Assembly: GCF_036013645.1 (NCBI RefSeq) | Contig: NZ_CP107869.1 | Coordinates: forward strand, 10,044,001 to 10,108,000 | Length of the DNA: 64,000 nt | From: Streptomyces sp. NBC_00490 | Lineage (GTDB): Bacteria; Actinomycetota; Actinomycetes; Streptomycetales; Streptomycetaceae | Reading direction: 5' to 3' | In this document: positions 44,865 to 52,689 of the stretch, piece after piece | Layout of the letters: every line of letters begins with the position of its first letter | Position numbering within the stretch: position 1 is the stretch's first letter | Notes under the pieces: generated by a model | The model's database searches: none | Seen by the model: only the letters and a program-made list of their open reading frames with translations | Told to the model about the DNA's origin: nothing | Made by a program: the position numbers and the translations under genes

Positions 44865-45962
44865 CTATGCCTCGGTCAGCAGCGCGTACGCGGTCGGTAT
44901 GAAGGCGTCGCGAGCGCGGAAGCGGCGCGTGCACATGGCGGCCAGCGCCGTTCCGGTGTCGGGCCTGAAGCCCAGGAAGGCCTGCTGCCCGAGGGTGGCC
45001 CCGCCGTGGAAGTACATCGGACCGCGCTCGGTAGGGTGCTGGAACCAGGCCACCGTGTGCACATGCCGGTGCCCGAGTCCGCGCCGGAGCACGGGGCGGC
45101 GTACCGCCCGCAGAGCGTCGGTCAGGGGCCGGCCCGCCGGGTCCAGGTGTGCTTCGAGGAACGTGAGCAGGTCGTGCGGGGTGGCCCGGACGGCGCCGGC
45201 CGCCTGGAAGCCGCCGACGGACAATGCGGGCGTGGGCGTCGTACCGTCCCTGAGGTGTCCGACGGCGTCTGTGTCCGTGCCGCCGGGGCACAGGGCGGTG
45301 CCGCTCAGCCGGAGCGGACGCAGCACCTGACCGGTGAGCAGTTCGTCCCACGGCGTCGCGGTCGCCGCCACCAGCGCGTGACCGAGCACGGCGACACCAA
45401 AGTTGGAGTAGTGCCAGCGGGTGCCGGGCCTGCGGCGCCGCCGATGGCGCAGAAAGGCGTCGATCACCCGCTCGGCCGGATAGCGGGCGTAAGGGTTGGT
45501 GCGCCAGGTGGGCAGCGCCCGGACGAAGAAGTCGGCAGGAAGGCCGGGCAGTCCGGAGGTGTGGGTGATCAGGTGGGCGAGCGTGACGGGGTCCGGGCCG
45601 GCCGGCCGAGCCGGGTCCAGAATCGTGGCGGCCGGCTCGGCCGCAGACAACAGACCCGTCTGCGTCAGGTGGGCCAGCAGCAGTCCGGTGAACGTCTTGG
45701 AAGCGGACCCCATCTCGTAGCGCAGTTCGTGGCGCGCGACGGACGGGGGCGGCGCGCTGCCTCCACATCGCACCGTGCGGCGACCGTGCCGGGAGAACGC
45801 GAAGACGACGTCGGGTGCGTCCACGGCGCCGACGGCCGCGTCGAGCCGCCGCACCACGTCGCCGTCGGCATCTGCGGATGCGTCCATTGGCGGGCCACCG
45901 GGCGGGAGCACGCCGGTGGCGCCGAGCGGATCACCCGGCCAGGGGACGGGCCGCGTGGTCAT
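44865..45962 (-). CDS. Serine hydrolase (beta-lactamase/class C family), cytoplasmic
   Basis: The 365-aa product has the three class C motifs: SxxK in MGSASKTFTGLLLAH, YxN in WHYSNFGVAVLGHAL and an HGG-type third motif in MYFHGGATLGQQAFLG. There is no signal peptide or membrane span, so it should act inside the cell, unlike true beta-lactamases. It is the last gene of the precursor-peptide operon and its ATG overlaps the previous stop (ATGA). A role as a peptidase, esterase or acyltransferase on the peptide product is plausible, because relatives act on peptides and D-amino acid amides. Self-protection is another option. Confidence 0.85.
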   Translation of the reverse strand: MTTRPVPWPGDPLGATGVLPPGGPPMDASADADGDVVRRLDAAVGAVDAPDVVFAFSRHGRRTVRCGGSAPPPSVARHELRYEMGSASKTFTGLLLAHLTQTGLLSAAEPAATILDPARPAGPDPVTLAHLITHTSGLPGLPADFFVRALPTWRTNPYARYPAERVIDAFLRHRRRRRPGTRWHYSNFGVAVLGHALVAATATPWDELLTGQVLRPLRLSGTALCPGGTDTDAVGHLRDGTTPTPALSVGGFQAAGAVRATPHDLLTFLEAHLDPAGRPLTDALRAVRRPVLRRGLGHRHVHTVAWFQHPTERGPMYFHGGATLGQQAFLGFRPDTGTALAAMCTRRFRARDAFIPTAYALLTEA

Positions 45963-46879
45963 GCCGGTGTGCGCACCAGCCGCGCCATGGCGCGGGAGGT
46001 GGCCAGTACGGAGGCGAAGGCGGCGACCAGTGTCGAGTGGTAGACGATGTCGAACACCTCGTCGGGGTCGCCCTCGGGCATGGTGCGGATGGCGGGCATC
46101 GCGCCGTCGGGCTGCTGGGCGGCGGCGAAGCCCTCCCAGGCCCGCTCGTCCCAGGTGGGGCGGGGCAGGCAGGCATCGACGACGAGCAGTTCGCCGAGCA
46201 GGTCCCAGCGTTGCAGGTCCAGCCAGTCGTCCAGCCAGGCCGGCAGCCAGGTCGCGAGATAGTCGGCGATGTGTGGTGGCAGACCGTCGGGACGCTCTCC
46301 CCAGTTGGTCAGGTGGAAGACGGTGTGGGTGATGTCGTAGGCGGTGTGCCCCTCGACCGTCCAGGGTTCGGGGGTGCGCCCCAGCCATGTCTCGGGGACG
46401 ATGTCGGCTTCCGGCGGCCGGGGCGGCAGGCCGAAACGGCGCTGGTACGCGGACAGGCCGAGGCGGCGGACCGGCGCCATCTCGAGGGCGGCGTGGCTCT
46501 CCAGACGCTGGTTGAGCAGGAAGGCCTGCTCGGCCTCGGGACAGCTGTAGCCCAGCTCCTTGAACGGGAGGTACACCTCGAAGGGGACGGGAGACAAGGG
46601 CTCGGTCGCCTGGCCGAGCACCAGCATCCGGCCGCCGTCCAGCGTGTGACGCCAGGCATGGTCGACCAACTGCCGTGCCAGCTGGGCCTGTCGCGATCCG
46701 GCGACGCCTTCGCGGAACAACACCTTGCAGATCAGGGCCAGTTCGGCGACCGGTTTGAAGCGCTCCAGAAAGCCGATCTCGGGATCGACGTCCGGCTCCA
46801 GCCGGAAACCGTCGCGGTGGGCATACAGCCACTCGAGGGCGCCGGCCCCGACGTTGTGCACGAGACGGGTGCTGGTCAT
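45959..46879 (-). CDS. Uncharacterised helical protein, paralogue of the upstream gene
   Basis: The 306-aa product shares with its neighbour at 46876 the N-terminal AHRDGFRL, a central YDITHTVFHLTNWG, the tryptophan-rich WLPAWLDDWLDLQRWDLLGE and a C-terminal YHSTLVAAFASVL preceded by QQPDGAMP. Conserved His, Asp and Trp positions suggest an enzyme rather than a structural protein. The mainly helical prediction with QxxDG near the end recalls alpha/alpha-barrel folds, but I recognise no family with certainty (it may correspond to DUF6895). No signal peptide. AAGGAGG precedes the ATG, which overlaps the upstream stop by four bases. Confidence 0.75.
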   Translation of the reverse strand: MTSTRLVHNVGAGALEWLYAHRDGFRLEPDVDPEIGFLERFKPVAELALICKVLFREGVAGSRQAQLARQLVDHAWRHTLDGGRMLVLGQATEPLSPVPFEVYLPFKELGYSCPEAEQAFLLNQRLESHAALEMAPVRRLGLSAYQRRFGLPPRPPEADIVPETWLGRTPEPWTVEGHTAYDITHTVFHLTNWGERPDGLPPHIADYLATWLPAWLDDWLDLQRWDLLGELLVVDACLPRPTWDERAWEGFAAAQQPDGAMPAIRTMPEGDPDEVFDIVYHSTLVAAFASVLATSRAMARLVRTPA

Positions 46880-47850
46880 CTCAACCCTCCTTGTCCACTC
46901 CGCGCCGCCGCGCCGTCCTCGACGGCCCCGCGCAGACGGTTGATGGTCAGCACGGCGGCGAAGACCGTCATCAGTGTCGAGTGGTAGCAGTCGATGAAGT
47001 CGTGCGCGCCGCCATGGCCGCCGCGGCCGGCGCCGACCTCCGGGACGGCCCCGGAGTCGTCCTGCGCCACCGCGAGCCTCGCCCAGGCGTCCTGGAACAG
47101 GGCGCGCTCCGGCGGACCCGGCAGACTGCCCGCCACGGCCAGGAGTTCGCAGCTCAGGTCCCACTGCTCGTCCTCCAGGCAGGTGTCGAGCCAGGACGGA
47201 AGCCAGTGCCGGAGGTAGGCCGCCACCGGCGGGGGTACGGCCTCGGGGGTCCGGCCCCAGTCGGTGAGGTGGTAGACCACATGGGTAAGCGTGTAGCCGG
47301 CGGCTCCCTCGAAGGTCCATGGCTCCGGCAGACCGGCGAGCCAGGTGCGTCGCAAGGCCTCAGGCAGGTCCGCGTGTTCCGGGATGCCGCTGCGGCGCTC
47401 GGAGTTGAGCACGCTCAGGCGCCGGTTCGGTTGCTGCTCCGTCACCTGCCAGCTGCGGGTGCGGGCCACTGTCGTGGTGGCGCTCTCGTAGCCGGCGTGG
47501 CGCAGGCCGGCCGACGCGAACGCCGCGTAGATCTCCAGCGGGTACGTCGCGAAGGGTTCGAGGCGCTGCAACTCGACGAAAAGGGCGCCGCGCCCGGTCT
47601 GTTGCCACGCGAACGCCAACAGGTCGGAGGCGGTCACATGGAGCGGGTCGGCCGGATCGGTGTGCCGACGTACACAGACGCACACCTGGGCCAGCTCGCC
47701 GAGGGGTTTCCAGGTGAGGTTCACATTGCCACGTTCGGCCAGCGCGTCCTCGCCGAGCCGGAATCCGTCGCGGTGGGCGGACACCCAGGCCAACGCGGCC
47801 TCGGCCATCCTCCGGACCTGGCGCGCCTCCTGGGTCTCATGCGCCGTCAC
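46876..47850 (-). CDS. Uncharacterised helical protein, paralogue of the downstream gene
   Basis: The 324-aa product carries the same marks as its neighbour: SAHRDGFRL, then YTLTHVVYHLTDWGRTPEAV, WLPSWLDTCLEDEQWDLSCE and CYHSTLMTVFAAVLTINRL. It has more cysteines (VCVCVRRH, DTCLED, DLSCEL, DFIDCYH). The GTG start overlaps the stop of the 236-aa gene as GTGA, and its own stop overlaps the next ATG. Two diverged copies side by side suggest a heterodimer or two successive steps on one substrate, presumably the 62-aa peptide. Function unknown. Confidence 0.75.
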   Translation of the reverse strand: MTAHETQEARQVRRMAEAALAWVSAHRDGFRLGEDALAERGNVNLTWKPLGELAQVCVCVRRHTDPADPLHVTASDLLAFAWQQTGRGALFVELQRLEPFATYPLEIYAAFASAGLRHAGYESATTTVARTRSWQVTEQQPNRRLSVLNSERRSGIPEHADLPEALRRTWLAGLPEPWTFEGAAGYTLTHVVYHLTDWGRTPEAVPPPVAAYLRHWLPSWLDTCLEDEQWDLSCELLAVAGSLPGPPERALFQDAWARLAVAQDDSGAVPEVGAGRGGHGGAHDFIDCYHSTLMTVFAAVLTINRLRGAVEDGAAARSGQGGLR

Positions 47851-48557
47851 ACCGGCACTCCGGCCCGCATCAGCTGCGCGGCCTGGACCTGCAGCGCCAC
47901 GCGTGCGTCGGCGCGGCCCATCTGGGCCACGAACTCCAGGCCGGTGTCCAGCCCGAGGGTTTCCGGCACGTCGTCCAGGAGGACCAGCCAGCGTCCCGCT
48001 CCGGCCGCCTGGAGCCAGTCGCGGCGGCGGACTGCCCGGACGAATCCCCGGGAGACGTCGACAGGGCGGCCGCGTGCCACGCGGGCCACCGCGCAGTCCT
48101 CGTCGGGGAGTGCGAGCGGGGCGAGCACCGCGAGTTGGTGGGTCAGGAACTGCCACGGGGCATCCTCGAGCCATGTCGCGTCGGGCTCGGCGTCGTGGTC
48201 CCAGTCGCCGTCGAGGGACGCGTCCAGCCGCAGGAGTGCTCGTCTCATGGCCCAGTGACTCCACACCGAGGTGGGAGAGGCGTCCGCGGGTGGCGGGTAG
48301 GCGTGCACGGCTTTGCTGAACATGCTGAGATCGTCGGACTCCGGGGGCGCGTTGCGCAGGGCGCTCGGCAGGACGGCATCGGCTCCCATCACCCGTATGG
48401 CGGCAAGGGCCAGACCGGCGGTCACCTCGGGGTCGTCCCCCTCCGCGAGGCTGCCCGTGAGCCGAAACGGGTCCCCGCTCCGGAGAGCGGAGACCAGTTC
48501 CGTCGTAAGGCCCTGCACTGCGCCCGCGAGGCGGGTCGAAGTGCCTGACTTGTCCAT
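47847..48557 (-). CDS. 236-aa protein of unknown function in the precursor-peptide operon
   Basis: The product is a soluble, mainly helical protein with no recognisable domain. Notable stretches are LTTELVSALRSGDPFRLTGS, SVWSHWAMRRALLRLDASLD and APWQFLTHQLAVLAPLALPD. It begins 13 bases after the small peptide gene with GGGAG upstream and overlaps the next gene by four bases, so it is the first protein partner of the peptide. It could be a peptide-binding chaperone, a maturation enzyme or an immunity factor. Confidence 0.7.
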   Translation of the reverse strand: MDKSGTSTRLAGAVQGLTTELVSALRSGDPFRLTGSLAEGDDPEVTAGLALAAIRVMGADAVLPSALRNAPPESDDLSMFSKAVHAYPPPADASPTSVWSHWAMRRALLRLDASLDGDWDHDAEPDATWLEDAPWQFLTHQLAVLAPLALPDEDCAVARVARGRPVDVSRGFVRAVRRRDWLQAAGAGRWLVLLDDVPETLGLDTGLEFVAQMGRADARVALQVQAAQLMRAGVPV

Positions 48558-48570
48558 TCGGTTTCTCCCG

Positions 48571-48759
48571 TCAGCCCTTCTTCGGACGTGGCGTCGGAGG
48601 CGACAGCAGGATGTTGCTCGACGAGCTCGTCAGGGCGAGCGCCGCGCACTGGCGGCTGTCGCGGTAGTAGCCGTCGGCCTCGACCGGGTCGAGAGCCGCC
48701 TCCACATCGATCCCTTGGACCTCGATGAGGTCATCGAGCAGAAACTCGGTGGCAGACAT
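48571..48759 (-). CDS. 62-aa precursor-like peptide (candidate RiPP precursor)
   Basis: The peptide begins MSATEFLLDDLIEVQGIDVE. Residues 1-30 hold nine acidic and no basic residues, like a RiPP leader with a hydrophobic LLxDLIEV recognition stretch. The C-terminal half is different: Tyr-Tyr at 31-32, a single Cys38, Ser45-Ser48 in a row, and a basic Pro-rich end PPTPRPKKG. No signal peptide. The ribosome site AAAGGAG is the strongest of the operon, fitting a product needed in excess. It is the first gene of a five-gene unit whose other members all overlap or nearly touch. Start at ATG 48759; a longer upstream frame has no ribosome site. Confidence 0.75.
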   Translation of the reverse strand: MSATEFLLDDLIEVQGIDVEAALDPVEADGYYRDSRQCAALALTSSSSNILLSPPTPRPKKG

Positions 48760-48910
48760 ACCACCATCTCCTTTGTGAGAGATGTGCTTGTCTTCTCCCA
48801 TGTCACCGCATCTGGCCGACTTATGCAAAAAAGATTGGTATGTCCCGAATGGTCTGATCTTCAATTTCCTGCGTGCGAGTAGTTGAACGACTGACGTCGT
48901 CCGGTGTTCA
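48760..48910 (-). promoter_or_regulatory. AT-rich promoter region of the precursor-peptide operon
   Basis: About 150 bases with clearly lower GC than the surroundings, including TTATGCAAAAAAGATTGG at 48820-48837. This must contain the operon promoter. I cannot fix its -10 and -35 elements. Confidence 0.5.
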
Positions 48911-49141
48911 ACCGCCGGTCAGGCCCGGGCGGGACGGTGGCGCGGACCGAGGGGTGCGTGCCACCGTCCCGAGCTGCGGGATGCGCGCCCCACACTCATG
49001 ATCGTTCTGCTCGGCCTCACCCAAGATGGAGCGCTCTGGAACCGTCCCGGCGAAGGCCGAGTAAGGGCGGCAGGCCGTGATGGGTGCTGGGGCGGGGGCG
49101 CCTGACAGGATGTCCGATCGACCCTTCTGAAGGAGACGGTC

Positions 49142-49407
49142 GCTTCGCGGCTGGCGGCGGTGAGCGCGGTGGAGGTGGTCGCCCGACACGGTCTGGCCCG
49201 TGTCCAGGACGGCACCCTCCAACTGCACCGCCGCACCCAGGACTTGCTCACGGGGCAAATGACCCGCCAGGAACACGGCCGGGCGGAGACGGATGCCGGA
49301 GCACTCCTGGCGGGCGGCCAACCCCGGCCGCCCAGACAAACCGCAGTACTGGCCGGTCTGGCAGGTCCTGCTCCCACACGCCTTGGCCCTCGACCCCGCC
49401 CAACTCA
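49142..49407 (+). pseudogene. NB-ARC/TPR regulator relic
   Basis: Two frames read in succession VSAVEVVARHGLARVQDGTL, QLHRRTQDLLTGQMTRQEHG and then KPQYWPVWQVLLPHALALDP. This matches the region between the NB-ARC ATPase and the TPR repeats of Streptomyces tetratricopeptide regulators. A frameshift lies near 49310. The start, ATPase and TPR array are gone. Confidence 0.6.
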
Positions 49408-49589
49408 CTACCAGCCGGGGCCGGGGCGTGGTGAAAGAGGCGTGCCCGCCGGCATGCCCCTCAGGGCACCGAGCTGCCCTCGAGCGGTGAAGATGGTTGA
49501 TCCGGTGTCTCAGCGGAGGCGGTTCCCCGACCTCACCGGGCGGCCCACGGCTCAGTTGACCGGTCTCTGTCCGTTCGTGGAGTCGATCG

Positions 49590-49810
49590 GGTTCTCGCCG
49601 GGTGAGGTCCTGGCCGTGTACGCGCAGCAGGTCGAACGCGATCGGATGGGCGGGGGAGTTGACGGCCGCGCGGACCGCGGCCGCGCCGCGGTGGTGCAGG
49701 CGCTGCTGGAGACGCTCGTACGCGAGCTGACCTCCCTCTCACGTTGAGCTGGCAGTCGACCGCTGTTTCGTCGGGCAGTTGCCGGACTGCCTCGTTGATC
49801 TCCGGAGTGC
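49590..49810 (-). pseudogene. ATP-dependent DNA ligase relic B
   Basis: Minus-strand frames read PEINEAVRQLPDETAVDCQL and then YERLQQRLHHRGAAAVRAAV, AHPIAFDLLRVHGQDLT. This is the same ligase segment as relic A but extends further towards the N terminus. The stretch near 49601-49645 is almost identical in DNA to 41187-41230. Confidence 0.75.
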
Positions 49811-50060
49811 GACGCCAGGACCGCGCGCGAGTCTGCCGGGCAGTACGCCCGAGGTGTAAAGCGCATCGTGCTCCAGAGCAGAGCGCGTCACCCGGACGAC
49901 GTTGATCGCCATGGCAGAGGGCGAGAATTCTGTGTGTCTCCCGGTCTTGCGCCCAGTGGGCCAACACATACTCTGCGGCGCCAGGTTGTTTGCCCGGTTC
50001 GCGGAATTCCCTGCGGCTGGAGCCGTCCCCGCCCGATGTGGGCGGGCTGCGGACGCGTTG
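49811..50060. other. Intergenic stretch downstream of the esterase gene
   Basis: About 250 bases with no supported gene. No clear terminator stem was found. Confidence 0.4.
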
Positions 50061-50981
50061 TCACCGCTTCTCGGGTGGGATGAGTGCGGGGGGCGTGGTG
50101 GTGAGAGTGCGGGCGAAGCTCAGTGAGGTGGTGAAGCATTCTTCGACGTCCACGTTGGACAGGCCCGCCCATGCGTGATCGGCGCCGGGGACGTGGCGGA
50201 AGTCGACGTGAGCGCCTGCCTGGCGTAGGGCTACGGCGAGTTGCTCGCCCTGGGCGGGTGGGATGAGCGAGTCGTCTGTGCCGTGCAGGATGAGGAAGGG
50301 TGGGGCGTCGGCGGTGACGTGGGTGACCGGGCTGGCCGCACGGGCGAGTTCGGGTGCGGTGGCCAGGGGCGCTCCGATCAGCAAGGCCTCGCGTGTCGTG
50401 GGGTCGGAGGTGTCGTAAGTGCCGGGCCGGGACTGGGCGGGCAGCGTGGTCAGGTCGGTGGGTCCGTACCAGGCGATGCAGCCGCGCACCTGGGTGGTGA
50501 GGGCCAGTAGGGCGGCGAGGTGGGCCCCGGCGGATTCGCCCCAGGTCACGGTTCGGCCGGTGTCGAGCCCGAGTTCGTCGGCGCGGGAGTTGAGCCAGGC
50601 GGTGGCGGCGGTGACGTCGTCCAGCTGAGCGGGGTAGATGGCTTCGCCGGTGAGCCGGTAGTCGAGGCTGGCGACGGCGAATCCCGCCTGTGCAAGGCGG
50701 GCGAAGGGGCTGGGGCGCCAGTGTCGAAAACGCGGTCCCATGTCCGTGCGGGTGCCCGTGCGCCAGCCGCCGCCGTGGATGTAGACGATGAGCGGCAGCG
50801 GGGCCTGCGGTTCGTCGGGCAGCCATAGGTCGAGTTCGAGTGGGCGGATGCCCTCGGGGGCGGAGTAGACGGCGCCGCGCAGCAGTCGTGTGCCGGAGGC
50901 GGGGTGCGCGGCGGGCGGCAGTGGCAGGTGGGCGGGGGCGAGTGTGGCGAGCAGGGCGGCGAGCTCGGGCGGCAGAGGCAT
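50061..50981 (-). CDS. Alpha/beta hydrolase (BD-FAE/carboxylesterase-like)
   Basis: The 306-aa product has the oxyanion motif VYIHGGGWRTGT, nucleophile elbow VTWGESAGAHLAALLA, Asp in ILHGTDDSLIPPAQGE and His in GADHAWAGL. This fits esterases of the BD-FAE/hormone-sensitive-lipase type that cleave small acyl or feruloyl esters. No signal peptide is present, so it should be cytoplasmic. GGAAAGA precedes the ATG. The neighbouring quercetinase gene on the same strand suggests a possible joint role in breaking down plant phenolics. Confidence 0.88.
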   Translation of the reverse strand: MPLPPELAALLATLAPAHLPLPPAAHPASGTRLLRGAVYSAPEGIRPLELDLWLPDEPQAPLPLIVYIHGGGWRTGTRTDMGPRFRHWRPSPFARLAQAGFAVASLDYRLTGEAIYPAQLDDVTAATAWLNSRADELGLDTGRTVTWGESAGAHLAALLALTTQVRGCIAWYGPTDLTTLPAQSRPGTYDTSDPTTREALLIGAPLATAPELARAASPVTHVTADAPPFLILHGTDDSLIPPAQGEQLAVALRQAGAHVDFRHVPGADHAWAGLSNVDVEECFTTSLSFARTLTTTPPALIPPEKR

Positions 50982-51094
50982 GGGGAGTCTTTCCGAACGA
51001 GACGGACGGCGGGTATGGGTCCGGGAGACGGGTGGCGGGTACGGGGGCGGTGTCTGGGGCGCGTGGGAGGGTGCGGTTGGTGCCGGTGTGCAGG

Positions 51095-51388
51095 TCAGTC
51101 AGGTGTAGGCGGTAGACAGGTGCAGCGGGAGGCCTTTTCCGGTTCGGCCAGTTGGGGGTCATGCGGAGGCGCCGGAGGGGTGCGGTGGCGGGCCAGCCGT
51201 GCGCTGAGCGCCATGGCGGCCCGCTCCCCGAGGCCGATGCCCAACAGGCCGGTGAGCCCGAGCAGGGCCGGTGCCGGTGCCTTGAGGTCGCAGGCCCAGT
51301 AGAGGGCGCCCATTGCCAGCCCTGCGGCAAAGGAGATCGCGAGGCGGCGTCCGAACGCGGCGGGGCCAGGCCGACGTGTGGCCCTCAC
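51095..51388 (-). CDS. XapX-domain membrane protein with extended tail
   Basis: The 97-aa product contains one XapX (DUF1427) unit, ISFAAGLAMGALYWACDLKA followed by PAPALLGLTGLLGIGLGER, two hydrophobic spans around the conserved KAPAPALLGLTGLLG turn. A Pro-rich C-terminal tail follows. GTG 51388 overlaps the stop of the preceding tiny XapX gene as GTGA. Confidence 0.75.
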   Translation of the reverse strand: MRATRRPGPAAFGRRLAISFAAGLAMGALYWACDLKAPAPALLGLTGLLGIGLGERAAMALSARLARHRTPPAPPHDPQLAEPEKASRCTCLPPTPD

Positions 51389-51534
51389 AGCAGCCTCTGC
51401 AGCATGCTCTGTCCGAGCAGTATGCCCAGCAGGCCGGCCAGGGCGACGGGCGGAGGAACGGGCGCTTTGACGCGCAGCGCCGCGTACAGGACGCCGACCA
51501 GGGTCCCGGCCAGCAGGGTTTGGACATACGCCAC
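51385..51534 (-). CDS. 49-aa XapX-domain membrane protein
   Basis: The reading frame VAYVQTLLAGTLVGVLYAAL, RVKAPVPPPVALAGLLGILL, GQSMLQRLL is a textbook XapX unit. It starts at GTG 51534, five bases after the quercetinase stop codon, and overlaps the next XapX gene. The three genes are thus translationally coupled. XapX proteins are of unknown function; they may form small transport oligomers. Confidence 0.8.
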   Translation of the reverse strand: MAYVQTLLAGTLVGVLYAALRVKAPVPPPVALAGLLGILLGQSMLQRLL

Positions 51535-51539
51535 CGCGG

Positions 51540-52100
51540 TCAGTTCCCGGTGCGCCACTGGTGGTTGGGCAGGAACCTCACGTCGTACTCGCGCGGGACG
51601 GTGCCGAATTTATGCGGCTCGGGCACGTACGGCTGCACCGGCAGGCCGAGTTCTTCGGTGGGCGTGCCGAGGTGTTCGAAGAACCGCTCGAAGGTTCCGC
51701 CCGGGCCCGCGGCGACCCCGACGATCCGGCTGTGGTGGCGCTCGATGCGGTAGGCGTGCGGGCAGTTCTTGGGTACGAATCCGAAGTCGCCCGCGGTGAG
51801 GAGCTTTTCTTGCTGCTCGCCCTGGAGGTCCTCGACGAAGAGGCGGACCGCGCCGTCGGTGACGTAGAAGACCTCGTGGGTGTCGGCATGGGAGTGGGCG
51901 GGGATGAGGTCGCCCTTGGGGCCTTCGACGGTGAAGAAGTTGAAGGCGTTCTCGGTCTGCTCGCCGCCCGCGTAGACGGTGACCAGGTCGGTGAACAAGT
52001 GGGCGCGGTCGCCCATGCCCTTCTCGATGAAGTAGGGCTTGCCCTGCTCGGCGGGGATGCGGGACCGCGATCGGTAGCGGGTGGCGAACTCCATGGTCAT
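51540..52100 (-). CDS. queD: Quercetin 2,4-dioxygenase (monocupin quercetinase)
   Basis: The 186-aa product closely matches the quercetinase of Streptomyces sp. FLA: KPYFIEKGMGDRAHLFTDLV, VYAGGEQTENAFNFFTVEGP, AHSHADTHEVFYVTDGAVRL, FGFVPKNCPHAYRIERHHS and a C-terminal YDVRF(L)PNHQW. Metal ligands are the His-x-His and Glu of HSHADTHEVFY and the His of CPHAYR; in the FLA enzyme the metal is nickel or cobalt. It opens the flavonol ring of quercetin and releases CO. GGAGG precedes ATG 52100. A divergent MarR gene and a palindromic operator lie upstream. Confidence 0.93.
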   Translation of the reverse strand: MTMEFATRYRSRSRIPAEQGKPYFIEKGMGDRAHLFTDLVTVYAGGEQTENAFNFFTVEGPKGDLIPAHSHADTHEVFYVTDGAVRLFVEDLQGEQQEKLLTAGDFGFVPKNCPHAYRIERHHSRIVGVAAGPGGTFERFFEHLGTPTEELGLPVQPYVPEPHKFGTVPREYDVRFLPNHQWRTGN

Positions 52101-52128
52101 GGGAAACCTCCGGAGGCGAGGAAGCAAG

Positions 52129-52151
52129 GAATGTCAGGCTACCTGACATTC
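52129..52151. promoter_or_regulatory. Palindromic MarR operator
   Basis: GAATGTCAGG and CCTGACATTC form a perfect 10-base inverted repeat around CTA, between the divergent quercetinase and MarR genes and 29 bases upstream of the quercetinase start. Confidence 0.8.
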
Positions 52152-52245
52152 GAGAGAATGGTGCTCCACGGTGACGCTGGTTTTGCCGGATCGGGGTCGC
52201 CGGTGGACTGTCGCTATGCTCGCCATCCCGTCCCGCTGAGGAGCC

Positions 52246-52689
52246 ATGAACACACCCGCGCCGAACCTGCCCCAGTTGCTCACCGAGGCCAAGCGGTGGT
52301 TCGACGACGCGTTGCTGGCCAGCATGGAGGCCGCGGGCGAGCAGCCGGTGACCGTCGCCCAGGCCTCCGTCTTCGCCACGCTGGACGAGGACGGTACGAC
52401 GATCTCCGAACTCGCCCGCCGGATCGGCGTCACCCGACAGACCGTTCATCAGGCCGTGCACGGCCTGATCGGCATGGGGCTGCTGTGCCAGGTCCCTGAC
52501 CCGGCCTCCGCTCGCAGCCGCTTGATCCGCCCCACCGGCGAAGGCGTTCGCGTCCATCACCGGGCCCAGGCCGCGCTCGCCGTGATCGAAGCCGAGCTGG
52601 CCCAGCGGATCGGCACCGCCGCCGTCGATGCGCTACGACAGGCGCTGACCGTCTCCTGGGGGGAGCCGCCCCTGGTGGCGGCTCCCTGA
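52246..52689 (+). CDS. MarR-family regulator of the quercetinase operon
   Basis: The 147-aa product has the MarR winged helix: TVAQASVFATLDEDGTTISE, LARRIGVTRQTVHQAVHGLI, GLLCQVPDPASARSRLIRPT. The overlap of one operator and two divergent promoters strongly suggests that it represses quercetinase and itself until a flavonoid binds. This arrangement is known for other Streptomyces quercetinases. Confidence 0.88.
   Translation: MNTPAPNLPQLLTEAKRWFDDALLASMEAAGEQPVTVAQASVFATLDEDGTTISELARRIGVTRQTVHQAVHGLIGMGLLCQVPDPASARSRLIRPTGEGVRVHHRAQAALAVIEAELAQRIGTAAVDALRQALTVSWGEPPLVAAP

Noticed and set aside
44865..45962. Secreted beta-lactamase giving antibiotic resistance
   Set aside because: The class C motifs are present but there is no signal peptide, and the gene is the last member of a peptide operon, so drug resistance is not the likely role.
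45775..48258. Long plus-strand frames opposite the precursor-peptide operon
   Set aside because: They are out of phase shadows; the minus-strand genes have good ribosome sites, overlapping starts and stops and paralogous sequence.
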